From assembly GCF_003369915.1 (NCBI RefSeq), contig NC_046674.1:26477657-26541656 (forward strand): 64,000 nucleotides of DNA. The letters run 5' to 3'. The DNA is from Drosophila miranda (Eukaryota > Arthropoda > Insecta > Diptera > Drosophilidae). The notes beneath the pieces were generated by a model that was not told the origin of the DNA, made no database searches, and worked only from the letters and a program-made list of their open reading frames with translations. The position numbers and the translations under genes are program-made. Of the stretch, positions 54,494 to 64,000 are shown piece by piece (position 1 is the stretch's first letter; each line of letters starts with the position of its first letter).

Positions 54494-55378
54494 AGTAGTT
54501 TCATTGTTTGCCGACCAGAATATGACTAGTGTTTCAGAGTGAAGTCTGACCAGGCGTTGTAGACAATTGGATGCGTGTAGATGTATAACAGCACCCACAT
54601 TAGGAACATGCAGAACATTAGGATCGGGTCTGCACTGGAAAACACCAGTCTAAAATATTCGATTTGATGTCGGAATCAAAGGGTCCTGCTCCACGTACAA
54701 ATTCACATACTATATTGTATCTATATTTATCTATCACAGTGACCTGTGACATTCAGTGATCACAACTCTAAAATATGTAGATATTCCACATTCAAATTCG
54801 ATTCCGATAACAAAAATAAAGTCAAGTCCAACAGAAAATAGTTCAGGATAAAGGATAAACAAAACGGAACAACAAAGGAACAAGTAGGTACCCCCCACCC
54901 TCCCATTGGTGGCCAATGGTGGCCCCCCACAGCCCTTTGTCCAGCAGCGGTATGGGAGTGTATTCGTGTGTTCCTGTGTCCGTGTGTCGTTGGTTAATGT
55001 GTGGAAAATTATAAGCATTGGTGACTCTTGCAATATCCCCACGCTGCAAGTGGTGCGCTGTCGCTGCCTCTGCCTCAGTCGCTGCTTACCGAAATAGCGC
55101 TGTTGCTGCAGTCGCTGCCGCTAGACCAATGTGTCTCTGTGTGTGTGTGTGTGTGGGGGGTTTTTTTTTGCTTATAGGTCAAGTTAAAAGTAAAAGTATC
55201 CAACACCATTTGAGCCGTGTCTTTGCTACTCGTCGCCCTCTTTCGCCCTTGTTCGTTCGCCCTCTCTCTCTTTATCATCCGATCCTTTTTGAGTCTTTTG
55301 AGTTTTTGCGAAACATTCGCGTTACGTATCCCCAAGCAGCAATGGAAATTGATTTCAACGTATCTCTCCCATTCGCAG
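54494..55378 (+). other. Tis11: Tis11 copy 5 upstream/intron segment S3
   Basis: Full S3, closest to the copy 4 version. Exon 2 acceptor at 55377-55378. Confidence 0.6.
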
Positions 55379-55573
55379 GTGGCCAGCGATCATCACCAGC
55401 CGCAGCAGCAACAGCAGCACCAGCACCATCAGCAGCAGACAGCGGATCAACTCGTCCTGGATATCAGCATGGAGCAGTCACAGTCGCAGCAGCACCGCCT
55501 CTATGGCGCCCTCACACGCACCATCTCACAGCCGGCTCAACAGCGCCACCCTCTGCACCAGCAGCAGATCCAA

Positions 55574-55608
<35 letters not shown>

Positions 55609-56104
55609 GCAGGGTGTTGCCTCCTTGGTGACCATCATTGAGAATCTGGGGAACATGAATCTGCACCGTAAGCTCCAGCGCACACAGTTGGAGCCGCTGC
55701 TCCAACAGCCCATGAACATATCTCGGTGAGTGCCCCCCCTCCCAGATCTGTCAGATCTTTCATTATGCGCCAGACGTGCCTTACATGTGACTTACTCTTT
55801 CCCTTCGTTTGTGTGTTGCAGCTACAAGACGGAGCTGTGCCGCCCGTTCGAGGAGGCCGGCGAGTGCAAGTACGGAGAGAAGTGCCAGTTCGCGCACGGC
55901 TTCCACGAGCTGCGCAACCTGCAGCGCCATCCCAAGTACAAGACAGAGTACTGCCGCACCTTCCATAGCGTCGGCTTCTGCCCCTACGGGCCGCGCTGCC
56001 ACTTTGTGCACAACGCGGACGAGGCCCGCGCTCAGCAGCAGGCCGCAGCCCAGGCGGAAGCGGATTGGGAGGACAGGCCAAGCAGATGCTGCAGAACAGC
56101 ATGA
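55379..56104 (+). CDS. Tis11: Tis11 copy 5: tandem CCCH zinc-finger protein, C-terminal tail out of frame
   Basis: Exon 2 is 55379-55725 (14 Q) and exon 3 starts at 55822. Both fingers are consensus-like (YGEKC, RHPKYK, YGPRC). From the Met at 55469 the product would be about 179 residues, ending RCCRTA like copy 2. The RLPVFNRL tail is out of frame, to the TAA at 56209-56211. The intron between the exons is 96 bp. No private lesion in the fingers, so copy 5 is the best candidate for a translated copy. Confidence 0.8.
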
Positions 56105-56795
56105 GCACGCCGATGCAGCAGGAGGAGATGCCGCGCTTGCCCGTCTTCAACCGCCTGAGCTCTGCCGTGGAGGACTACCAGCAGAAGCTTCAGTCCAGCC
56201 TACTGCCCTAAGCAGCTCCAGCATCAGCATCAACACGAACATCAACACAGTCAAGCCACACCTCACCTTCGCCTTCGCCTTCGCCCTCGCCCTCGCCCAT
56301 TCATCCAGCATCCCCCAATCCTTTGTACAACAAACAAGCACAGAAACACAAAACAAAATCGTACGACCGTCAATATGTGGCCTTATCAAATGGAACCCTT
56401 TACTCTACGCCTTACGCCCCACATCGTCTTCCCTGTAAAGTAATAATGAATACTATGCTAATCGGAAGCGAGAAAGAGAGAGAACTCTGGAATGAGAGAG
56501 AACTCTGGAATGACCCACATAATCAATATCAGAGAGGAACATGAAAGAGTTTTTGAATGCCAGTTGAATTATTCATTATTTATACAATATACTTATTATA
56601 TACTACAATGCCTTGTTCGTTATTTATGTAATCATACAATCTATATACCAAGATAGTTCATAGATTTCTTCCGCACAAAAGACAGCAACGAGAAAAGACA
56701 ACAACCGATCAGGATCGAACACAACTGTACATGAATTTTGTTACATGCTGAAACATGCCTATTTATGCTTCCATTGCAACACAACTGTGTATTTT
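56105..56795 (+). promoter_or_regulatory. Tis11: Tis11 copy 5, frame-shifted tail and deleted-type 3' UTR
   Basis: Contains the out-of-frame tail (to 56211), the same 3' UTR deletion junction as copy 3 (about 56318) and the distal AU-rich block with TATTTAT motifs near 56579, 56622, 56761 and 56790. Confidence 0.6.
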
Positions 56796-57074
56796 TATAT
56801 AGTAAATTACATTTTTATGAAGTGAAAACCATTTAGTTTACGGCGAATTTTAGGTTATTTAGCCATTAAATGAAAGCGTTACAAAATAAATGAAACAAAA
56901 AAAACCAAAGTCGATTCCATTTACCCAACAGCAACGGGGCCGCTGCCTATGGCGGGGGTTATAGCCAATCTCTCTTCCAGGGCGTCTGTCGACGGGGTGA
57001 CGGTGACGGCGACGGTACGCTATCGGTCCGGCGGAGACACCGTCCGGCACACCGATTGCAAGCTCTGCAAACCT
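56796..57074 (+). repeat. Tis11-unit segment S0 (copy 5)
   Basis: As 34077-34360, with AATAAA near 56885 and the GC-rich island at about 56920-57060. Confidence 0.55.
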
Positions 57075-57619
57075 TTTTTTTATGTTATTTCCAAACCATT
57101 CGGTTCCCGCCACAAGGCATTTGCACCTGAACGATCAGAGAGGATCTTGAGGTATCAAAACGCCACAATTGACCGACTGGGAAAGTAGCATAGCATAGCA
57201 TCAGAGCCAAGGTCCAAGTAGCAGCAGGTTCAAGAAGCTTCAGTTGCGTCATTGCAGCCATTTTCATAGTTTCATAGGCGCCGGCTTCCAGAGTTTCATA
57301 GCACCCAAAGAGCATAGTTGCATAGCCAGCACCTTAAATAGTTTCGTAGCAGGCAAATTTCATGGTTTCGTAGCAGCCACTTCAAGAGTGGATTTATTTA
57401 TAAATTATGGCATACTTTCAGGCTGTTTTGCAAATACAAATTCTGGTTCCAATCGGTTGGCACAACTGTCCCTATCACGAAAGATATAGCCAAGGAAAAA
57501 CAAAAAGTTGAAGCAGACTTAAAATTGGTACAAAACGAGAAAAATTAAAAAAAAAGTCAAACGGCCAACCTAGCTTACAAAAGCACAATTTTCGACATAC
57601 GAAAAAATCTATTTTTTTT
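57075..57619 (+). repeat. Tis11-unit segment S1 (copy 5)
   Basis: Complete copy of S1, continuous with S2 on the right. This is the only place where S0, S1 and S2 follow one another, which fixes the order of the ancestral unit. Confidence 0.7.
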
Positions 57620-57695
57620 TATCTATTCGAATTATAATGCAACATGAACCTTATCAATACTTTTTCTATATTTTTAACATCGATATTAATAGAAA
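57620..57695 (+). repeat. Tis11-unit segment S2, left part
   Basis: Ends TTAATAGAAA, interrupted by E16. Confidence 0.7.
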
Positions 57696-58669
57696 CGAGG
57701 GGGAACGTTGTGAGTTGCTGCGGACACCGCAACTCTACGGATATACCCGATACTAAGTCAGTATGGCTCTCCTCCGGCAGACGCCGCTAATATTAAACGA
57801 CACGACAAAGAGTGCGTGCGAGAGAGACAGAAAATCAGTCTGAGCGTGACGTCGGGCGCTGCGTAGCCACTGCAAATTGATTTGTTCCTATTGGCTATAA
57901 AAATGATCTGATCTGATCCAGATTCAGCAATCTGATAGATATGGTCATTATCTATGATTCTGCGTTTTTAGTTTTCTCGAATGTGCAATATTGTGGATGC
58001 AACAGATTTTCGTCCTTTGTGTGGGCGGAAGGGGGTGGGTCGAAATTTTGAAACAAACTCGTCTCGGTCCGATATATTAGGAGTGTGGATACCAAATTTG
58101 GTTGCTCTAGCTTTTGTAGTCTCTGAGATCTAGGCGCTAATGTTTTACTCTAAGCAAAGCCGCCTATGCTACGTGTGTGTTAGAGAGAGACAGGGCGAGA
58201 AAAAATGAAATTGTTTTCTTGATGCTGGCTATAATAATAATACGTTCCAATTCAGATTCCGCAGTCTGAAAGATATGGTCATTCTCTACAATTCTACGTT
58301 TTTGGTTTTCTCATATCTTTAAAATTGTGGATGCCACAGATTTTCGTCCTTTGTGGGGGCGGAAGTGGGCGGGGCGAAGTTTTGAAATATTTTTGTAGCA
58401 GTGACATATCACAGAAGTCTGGATCCAAAACATCGTTGCTCTAGCTCTTATAGTCTTTGAGCACTAGACGCTGAAGGGGACGGACAGACGGACAGACGGA
58501 CAGACGGACGGACGGACAGACAGACAGGGCTCAATCGACTCGGCTATTGATGCTGATCAAGAATATATATACTTTATGGGGTCGAAAACGATTCCTTCTG
58601 GACGTTACACACATCCACTTTTACCACAAATCAAATATACCCCAATACTCATTTTGAGTATCGGGTATA
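57696..58669 (-). mobile_element. mini-me element E16 (inverted)
   Basis: 974 bp, two-module, subfamily B, inserted in S2. Compared with the empty site at about 23570-23580, the six-A target is split without a duplicated flank. The 3' subterminal repeat is mutated (GGATATACCCG). Confidence 0.88.
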
Positions 58670-59007
58670 AAAAGTACATTAAAGTTTTCGCTGGCGCATC
58701 AACGAATTTTGGTGCCAATTTGCAGCCGATGCAAAAAAAATGTATAATTTATACAAAAAAATTGAAACTGTTGAAATTAATTGCTTTTTCAGAGTTACAT
58801 AAATGAAAAATGTTGTGTTTTTTTTAAAGGTTTTTCTCCGACATAATAATTTTGAAGATAACCTTGAATATTTGTTATGTTTACGGTTTTAGCATTCTTC
58901 CGTGGAGCTTACCAAAAAAATTCTGGACCTTCTAGTTGGTAACTTGGTTCGTCCTGATTATAAAACAGTAAATATCATTGTTCTTTGATTGCGTCTGTTT
59001 TTTTTTT
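58670..59007 (+). repeat. Tis11-unit segment S2, right part
   Basis: Same as 54156-54493 with small indels, for example GACCTTCTAG for GACCTGTCTAG near 58926. Confidence 0.7.
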
Positions 59008-59886
59008 AGTATTTTCATTGTTTGCCGACCAGAATATGACTAGTGTTTCAGAGTGAAGTCTGACCAGGCGTTGTAGACAATTGGATGCGTGTAGATGTAT
59101 AACAGCACCCACATTAGGAACATGCAGAACATTAGGATCGGGTCTGCACTGGAAAACACCAGTCTAAAATATTCGATTTGATGTCGGAATCAAATCCTGC
59201 TCCACGTACAAATTCACATACTAAATTGTATCTATATTTATCTATCACAGTGACCTGTGACATTCAGTGATCACAACTCTAAAATATGTAGATATTCCAC
59301 ATTCAAATTCGATTCCGATAACAAAAATAAAGTCAAGTCCAACAGAAAATAGTTCAGGATAAAGGATAAGCAAAACGGAACAACAAAGGAACAAGTAGGT
59401 ACCCCCACCCTCCCATTGGTGGCCAATGGTGGCCCCCCACAGCCCTTTGTCCAGCAGCGGTATGGGAGTGTATTCGTGTGTTCCTGTGTCCGTGTGTCGT
59501 TGGTTAATGTGTGGAAAATTATAAGCATTGGTGACTCTTGCAATATCCCCACGCTGCAAGTGGTGCGCTGTCGCTGCCTCGGCCTCAGTCGCTGCTTACC
59601 GAAATAGCGCTGTTGCTGCAGTCGCTGCCGCTAGACCAATGTGTCTCTGTGTGTGTGTGTGTGTGTGGGGTTTTTTTTTGCTTATAGGTCAAGTTAAAAG
59701 TAAAAGTATCCAACACCATTTGAGCCGTGTCTTTGCTACTCGTCGCCCTCTTTCGCCCTTGTTCGTTCGCCCTCTCTCTTTATCATCCGATCCCTTTTGA
59801 GTCTTTTGAGTTTTTGCGAAACATTCGCGTTACGTATCCCCAAGCAGCAATGGAAATTGATTTCAACGTATCTCTCCCATTCGCAG
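59008..59886 (+). other. Tis11: Tis11 copy 6 upstream/intron segment S3
   Basis: Full S3 with minor deletions (AAATCC for AAAGGGTCC near 59193; CTCTCTTTATC near 59775). Exon 2 acceptor at 59885-59886. Confidence 0.6.
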
Positions 59887-60078
59887 GTGGCCAGCGATCA
59901 TCACCAGCCGCAGCAGCAACAGCAGCACCAGCACCATCAGCAGCAGACAGCGGATCAGCTCGTCCTGGATATCAGCATGGAGCAGTCACAGTCGCAGCAG
60001 CACCGCCTCTATGGCGCCCTCACACGCACCATCTCACAGCCGGCTCAACAGCGCCACCCTCTGCACCAGCAGCAGATC

Positions 60079-60110
<32 letters not shown>

Positions 60111-60620
60111 GCAGCAGCAGGGTGCTGCCTCCTTGGTGACCATCATTGAGAATCTGGGGAACATGAATCTGCACCGTAAGCTCCAGCGCACACAGTTGGA
60201 GCCGCTGCTCCAACAGCCCATGAACATATCTCGGTGAGTGCCCCCCCCCCCCCCCCCCCAGATCTGTCAGATCTTTCATTATGCGCCAGACGTGCCTCAC
60301 ATGTGACTTACTCTTTCCCTTCGCTTGTGTGTTGCAGCTACAAGACGGAGCTGTGCCACCCGTTCGAGGAGGCCGGCGAGTGCAAGTACGGAGAGAAGTG
60401 CCAGTTCGCGCACGGCTTCCACGAGCTGCGCAACCTGCAGCGCCATCCCAAGTACAAGACAGAGTACTGCCGCACCTTCCATAGCGTCGGCTTCTGCCCC
60501 TACGGGCCGCGCTGCCATTTTGTGCACAACGCGGACGAGGCCCGCGCTCAGCAGCAGGCCGCAGCCCAGGCGGAAGCGGATTGGGAGGACAGGCCAAGCA
60601 GATGCTGCAGAAGACCATGA
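59887..60620 (+). CDS. Tis11: Tis11 copy 6: tandem CCCH zinc-finger protein, C-terminal tail out of frame
   Basis: Exon 2 is 59887-60233 (14 Q, GAASL for GVASL) and exon 3 starts at 60338. The first finger has ELCHPFEE where the other copies have ELCRPFEE; the Cys/His ligands are intact in both fingers. From the Met at 59977 about 179 residues would result, ending RCCRRP like copy 3. The RLPVFNRL tail is out of frame, up to 60727. The intron has expanded its C run (60241-60259). Confidence 0.8.
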
Positions 60621-61052
60621 GCACGCCGATGCAGCAGGAGGAGATGCCGCGCTTGCCCGTCTTCAACCGCCTGAGCTCTGCCGTGGAGGACTACCAGCAG
60701 AAGCTTCAGTCCAGCCTACTGCCCTAAGCAGCTTCAGCATCAGCATCAACACGAACATCAACACAGTCAAGCCACACCTCACCTTCGCCTTCGCCTTCGC
60801 CTTCGCCCGAAATCTGATCTTGAAAACAAAACAAATAATACTTGTATACACGCACGCGACTGTATACAGATCTTCGGTCTTGCATTTATAGGACCTATTC
60901 GCGGACCCGCACACCCATTAGAACCCAGGCACTTTTGCTCCTGTTTAATATTTATGCAAAAATTGTACTAGTTATTACATGCGATCGGTCGTATTGAGAA
61001 TCGATTATCAATCGATCCGATCAATGTATCAAAATCCAATCCAAAACATATA
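60621..61052 (+). other. Tis11: Tis11 copy 6, frame-shifted tail and truncated 3' UTR
   Basis: After the (TTCGCC)n run the sequence jumps at about 60808 to GAAATCTGATCTTG (10795 in copy 2). It stops at CCAAAACATATA, where the LOA-clade LINE tail begins. The distal AU-rich block and S0 are absent, so any message would lack the presumed AU-rich control elements. Confidence 0.65.
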
Positions 61053-64000
61053 GGTTAGGTTAGGTTAGGTTAACCCGGACGGCCCTCAGCGGAGCCACGC
61101 ATAGGCCAATATGGCCCTTAGTTATCCGGATGGGGGGGGTGTATGAACCATCGCGGGAGTGTTAATGTGGTTTTAAAAGTCCCCGAGAATCGAGGTGTTT
61201 TTAGCATAGGCCAGCAGTTCCTGTGGCGTCCTTTTGGAGGCATCTTCCAGTGATGCCAACACTGGGGCGCCCAGGTATCTCCTCCTCTCCCTTGAGAGAG
61301 CCGGACAGTTGCAGATGAGATGTTCCAGGGTTTCGATAGCCCCAGGTTCCTCACATTTCCTACAACTGTCTCTGTTGGTGATGCCTAGCTTTGCTGCATG
61401 TGCAGCAGCCAGACAGTGACCTGTTAGTATCCCCACTAGCAATCTACAGTCCTTTCGTGGTAGGTGCAGTAGGTAGTGGCTAAGTTTCTCGGTGCGCTCC
61501 TTGCACATTATCTTCGAGGTTCTGCAGGTGGTGGTACTCCTCCACCTGCTATCAGTCTGTGCTCTAGCCTGCTTCTCTAGATCGCCTTGTCTGTCTGCTT
61601 AGGATGTCTAATGCCTCCCTGCTCGCCAAGACACTTCTGGAACTGACCGCGGACGACTGCATGGATCTTATCGCCGCTTGGCTGTCGACGAATAGGTTGA
61701 CCGCATCGTGTGCTCGTTCTGTTAGGAGAGCGACCTCCGCTGCCTTCCCGATGGCAAAAACTTCTGCCTGGAATATGCTGCATTGGTCCGGTAGCTTATA
61801 CGACAGCCTTATCTCAGGGTCTGTACAGTATAGGCCCGCTCCTACTCCTCCTTCCATCTTGGAGCCGTCTGTGTATATATATATTTTCCAGTCTTTAGGT
61901 CCCAAAGATGTGGTTGTTTTGACGTCAAGGCAAGTTTGGGGGGTCATGTTATCAGTTGATCTGGTCATGTCCCTGCCAATTGAACTGTGCCCGTATCCTT
62001 ATATGGATAGGTTTCCTGATGCTATAAGGCGTTGTGCTGCCTTTCCCGCAATCAGGCGAGCGTGAATGTCCAGGGGGTCGATTCCGAGTATAGTTTCGAG
62101 TGCTTTTGTTGGGGTTGACCTCAGCGCCCCTGTAATACAGAGCAGAGCCTGTCGCTGAGTCTTTTCCATAAGCTTATGGTATGTCTTCTTTTCAATAGCC
62201 TGCCACCACACTAAGGCTCCATACAGCAGAGTTGGTCGCACCACCGAGATGTAGATCCAGTGCATTAGAGCAGGTGACAGGCCCCATGTGCTGCTGAGCA
62301 TCTTCTTGGATGCATAAAGCGCAATGGTAGCCTTCTTCACCCTTTCCACTACATTGGGCCTCCATGCCAGCTTGCTGTCCAGTACTGTGCCTAGGTATTT
62401 CACCTGTGATTTTGGAGTCAGCCTAGTTTGGTCAATTTTCGGGGGGGTCCATATCGGTACCTTGTACCTCTTGGTAAAGAGGATGAGGTCCGTCTTGTCC
62501 GCGTTGATACTGAGTCCTACCTCTTCCGCCCACTCACGTATCTCCCTGAGTGTACGTTCCATTATGGAGCTGAGGGTCGATGGACATACACCCGTAATAA
62601 GTATGCTTATGTCATCTGCATAGGCTGTTATTTTTGGGGCCTTCCTTTCAAATCTCTTAATGAGGTCATCGACCACCAAACTCCACAGTAGTGGCGATAG
62701 GACTCCACCTTGAGGTGTGCCTCTGTGTGCCCCTTTTACCATGGAAGCGGTGCCCCACTCCGATTGCACCCGTCTACAACTTAGGAGGTTTTTGATCCAG
62801 ACGTTGATTGCAGGGTGTATGTTATTCGCTTCTAGGCGACTTGTTATTGCGGTTGTTGCCACGTTGTTAAATGCTCCTGAGATGTCCACAAATGCTCCCA
62901 AAGCATACTTTTTGTTGTGAAGGGCGCTCTCGATGGTGGCTACTAGCGAGTGTAGTGCCGTCTCCACTGATTTCCCCTTGGTGTAGGCGTGTTGGTTTAT
63001 TGACATCAGTCCCCCTACCTCATTCCTGATGTGTAAATCCAACAGATTTTCTAGTGTTTTTAGTAGAAAGGAGGTAAGGCTTATCGGTCTGTAATCCTTG
63101 GGACTCACGTGGCTGCACTTTCCTGCCTTAGGGAGGAAGACAACCCTCGAGGTTCTCCATTGGATGGGGATATAGCCTGTACTTAGGCATGCTGAGTATA
63201 TTGCGAAGAGCCATGGGGTAATAACCTCTTTGGTCAACTGCATCATGGCTGGGAATATCCCGTCCAGTCCTGGTGCTTTTATGGCCGCGAAGGAGTCTAT
63301 GGCCCAGTGGATTCTCTTAGTGGTTAACAGACCTATTGGGGGGTGCTGTTCCTCAGTTGCTAGGTCCTGATGCTCCTTGGCGTCAGTGACCTCGGTGCAT
63401 CCAGGGAAGTGCGCCTCCATTAGTGCTGTTAGGGCTTCTTTACTGCCCTCTGTCCACTGTTCGTTGTCTAGTTTTAGTTGGCTCTGTACTGTGGGCTGCT
63501 TTGAGAGCAGCTTCCGGAGCCTAGCGGTTTCGGGCACTTTCTCAATGTTGGAGCAGAAGTTTCTCCACGAGTTCCTTTGTGCCTTACGTATTTCCTTCTT
63601 GTAGCTCCTAAGTAGGATTTTATATTCCTCATTGACAATCTCTTCGTTCGCTTGTTTGGCGATCTTGAAGAATTCCTTGAGGTTGTTCCTTTGGAGAGAG
63701 AGATCTCGGTTCCACCAGAGTGGCTTGGACCTCCTCTTCGTTCTCGAGGGTTTGCACGATGCATGGTAGGCGTTCAGTAACTCGTTGGATAGGGTCTTTA
63801 GGGACTTCTCTATATCCTCCGCGGATTTCACTGAGCCCGGATTCGCGAGCTTCGAAGTAACAGTCTTTTTAAACTTTACCCAGTTTGTGTTTCGGGGGTT
63901 TCTATAGACTGTTATCTTCGAAGAGTGTTTGAATTCGCACTTGAACTGAATGTACTTATGATCTGAGAAGGATGGTCTTTCGAGGACTCTCCAGTCAGAT
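61053..64000 (-). mobile_element. LOA-clade LINE, fourth copy, runs off the window
   Basis: The 3' tail is the longest TAACC array (+ strand four GGTTA repeats at 61053-61072). Unlike the three array units it is not truncated at the common point; it continues through the end of the endonuclease domain and past the window edge. It is inserted in Tis11 3' UTR. Confidence 0.87.
61173..64000 (-). pseudogene. LOA-clade ORF2 (endonuclease end, RT, damaged RNase H), fourth copy
   Basis: From the right: DWRVLERPSFSDHKYIQF, with the SDH motif ending an APE-type endonuclease, then NPRNTNWVKFKKTV, then the RT (open to the TAA at 61999-62001 after GNLSI, the same nonsense change as unit 2). RNase H is broken by two deletions, of roughly 145 bp near 61590 and about 30 bp near 61881. 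The C-terminal Cys/His part (61173-61508) is kept. It cannot encode a full ORF2 protein. Confidence 0.83.

Noticed and set aside
61053..61072. TTAGG repeats as a telomere or interstitial telomeric site
   Set aside because: Only three to four pentamers, always at the LINE 3' end, and Drosophila telomeres do not use TTAGG.

Overview
The window is animal DNA from a Drosophila-type fly, not a microbe. The evidence is spliced genes with GT/AG introns, polyglutamine (CAG/CAA) tracts, R1- and LOA-clade LINEs, and mini-me/DINE-type non-autonomous Helitron-like elements with their (TA)n and (GTCY)n tracts. The recognisable genes are Tis11 (tandem CCCH zinc-finger, ZFP36 family) and the 3' end of Smr (SMRTER, the fly NCoR/SMRT co-repressor). 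To my knowledge both are Muller-element-A (X-linked) genes in Drosophila. The repeat content resembles obscura-group flies, but that is only an inference.

Layout. (a) 1-24.0 kb: Tis11-derived units on the + strand (3' UTR of copy 1, copies 2 and 3), broken up by ten mini-me elements, five of them head to tail at 14.3-19.7 kb, and by a 5'-truncated R1-clade LINE on the - strand (6.0-9.1 kb). (b) 24.0-30.7 kb: a Jockey-like scrap, one mini-me, and the last two coding exons plus probable 3' UTR of Smr on the - strand. (c) 30.7-37.3 kb: a second R1-clade LINE with an intact RT frame, then another Tis11 3' UTR, its downstream segments, a mini-me, and Tis11 copy 4, which is cut at the end of exon 2. 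(d) 37.3-54.2 kb: a tandem array with a period of about 6.1 kb. Each unit holds a LOA-clade LINE (-), an unrecognised tail-anchored basic-protein gene (+) and a mini-me (-). (e) 54.2-61.05 kb: two further Tis11 units (copies 5 and 6). (f) 61.05-64.0 kb: a fourth LOA-clade LINE copy that runs off the window.

The Tis11 unit can be reconstructed by comparing copies. In order it is: intron segment (here S3), exon 2, exon 3, AU-rich 3' UTR, a short segment S0, a segment S1, a segment S2, then the next S3. Without insertions this is about 3.5 kb. No copy shows a convincing first coding exon. In all four copies with both zinc fingers, the conserved C-terminal motif (RLPVFNRL, the CNOT1-binding tail of this family) is out of frame with the fingers. 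The array would therefore encode, at most, about 175-residue two-finger proteins without the deadenylase-recruiting tail.

Mini-me elements mark many of the breakpoints between units, and several are mosaics of two subfamilies. Repeated non-allelic recombination or template switching at these elements is a natural explanation for the patchwork.
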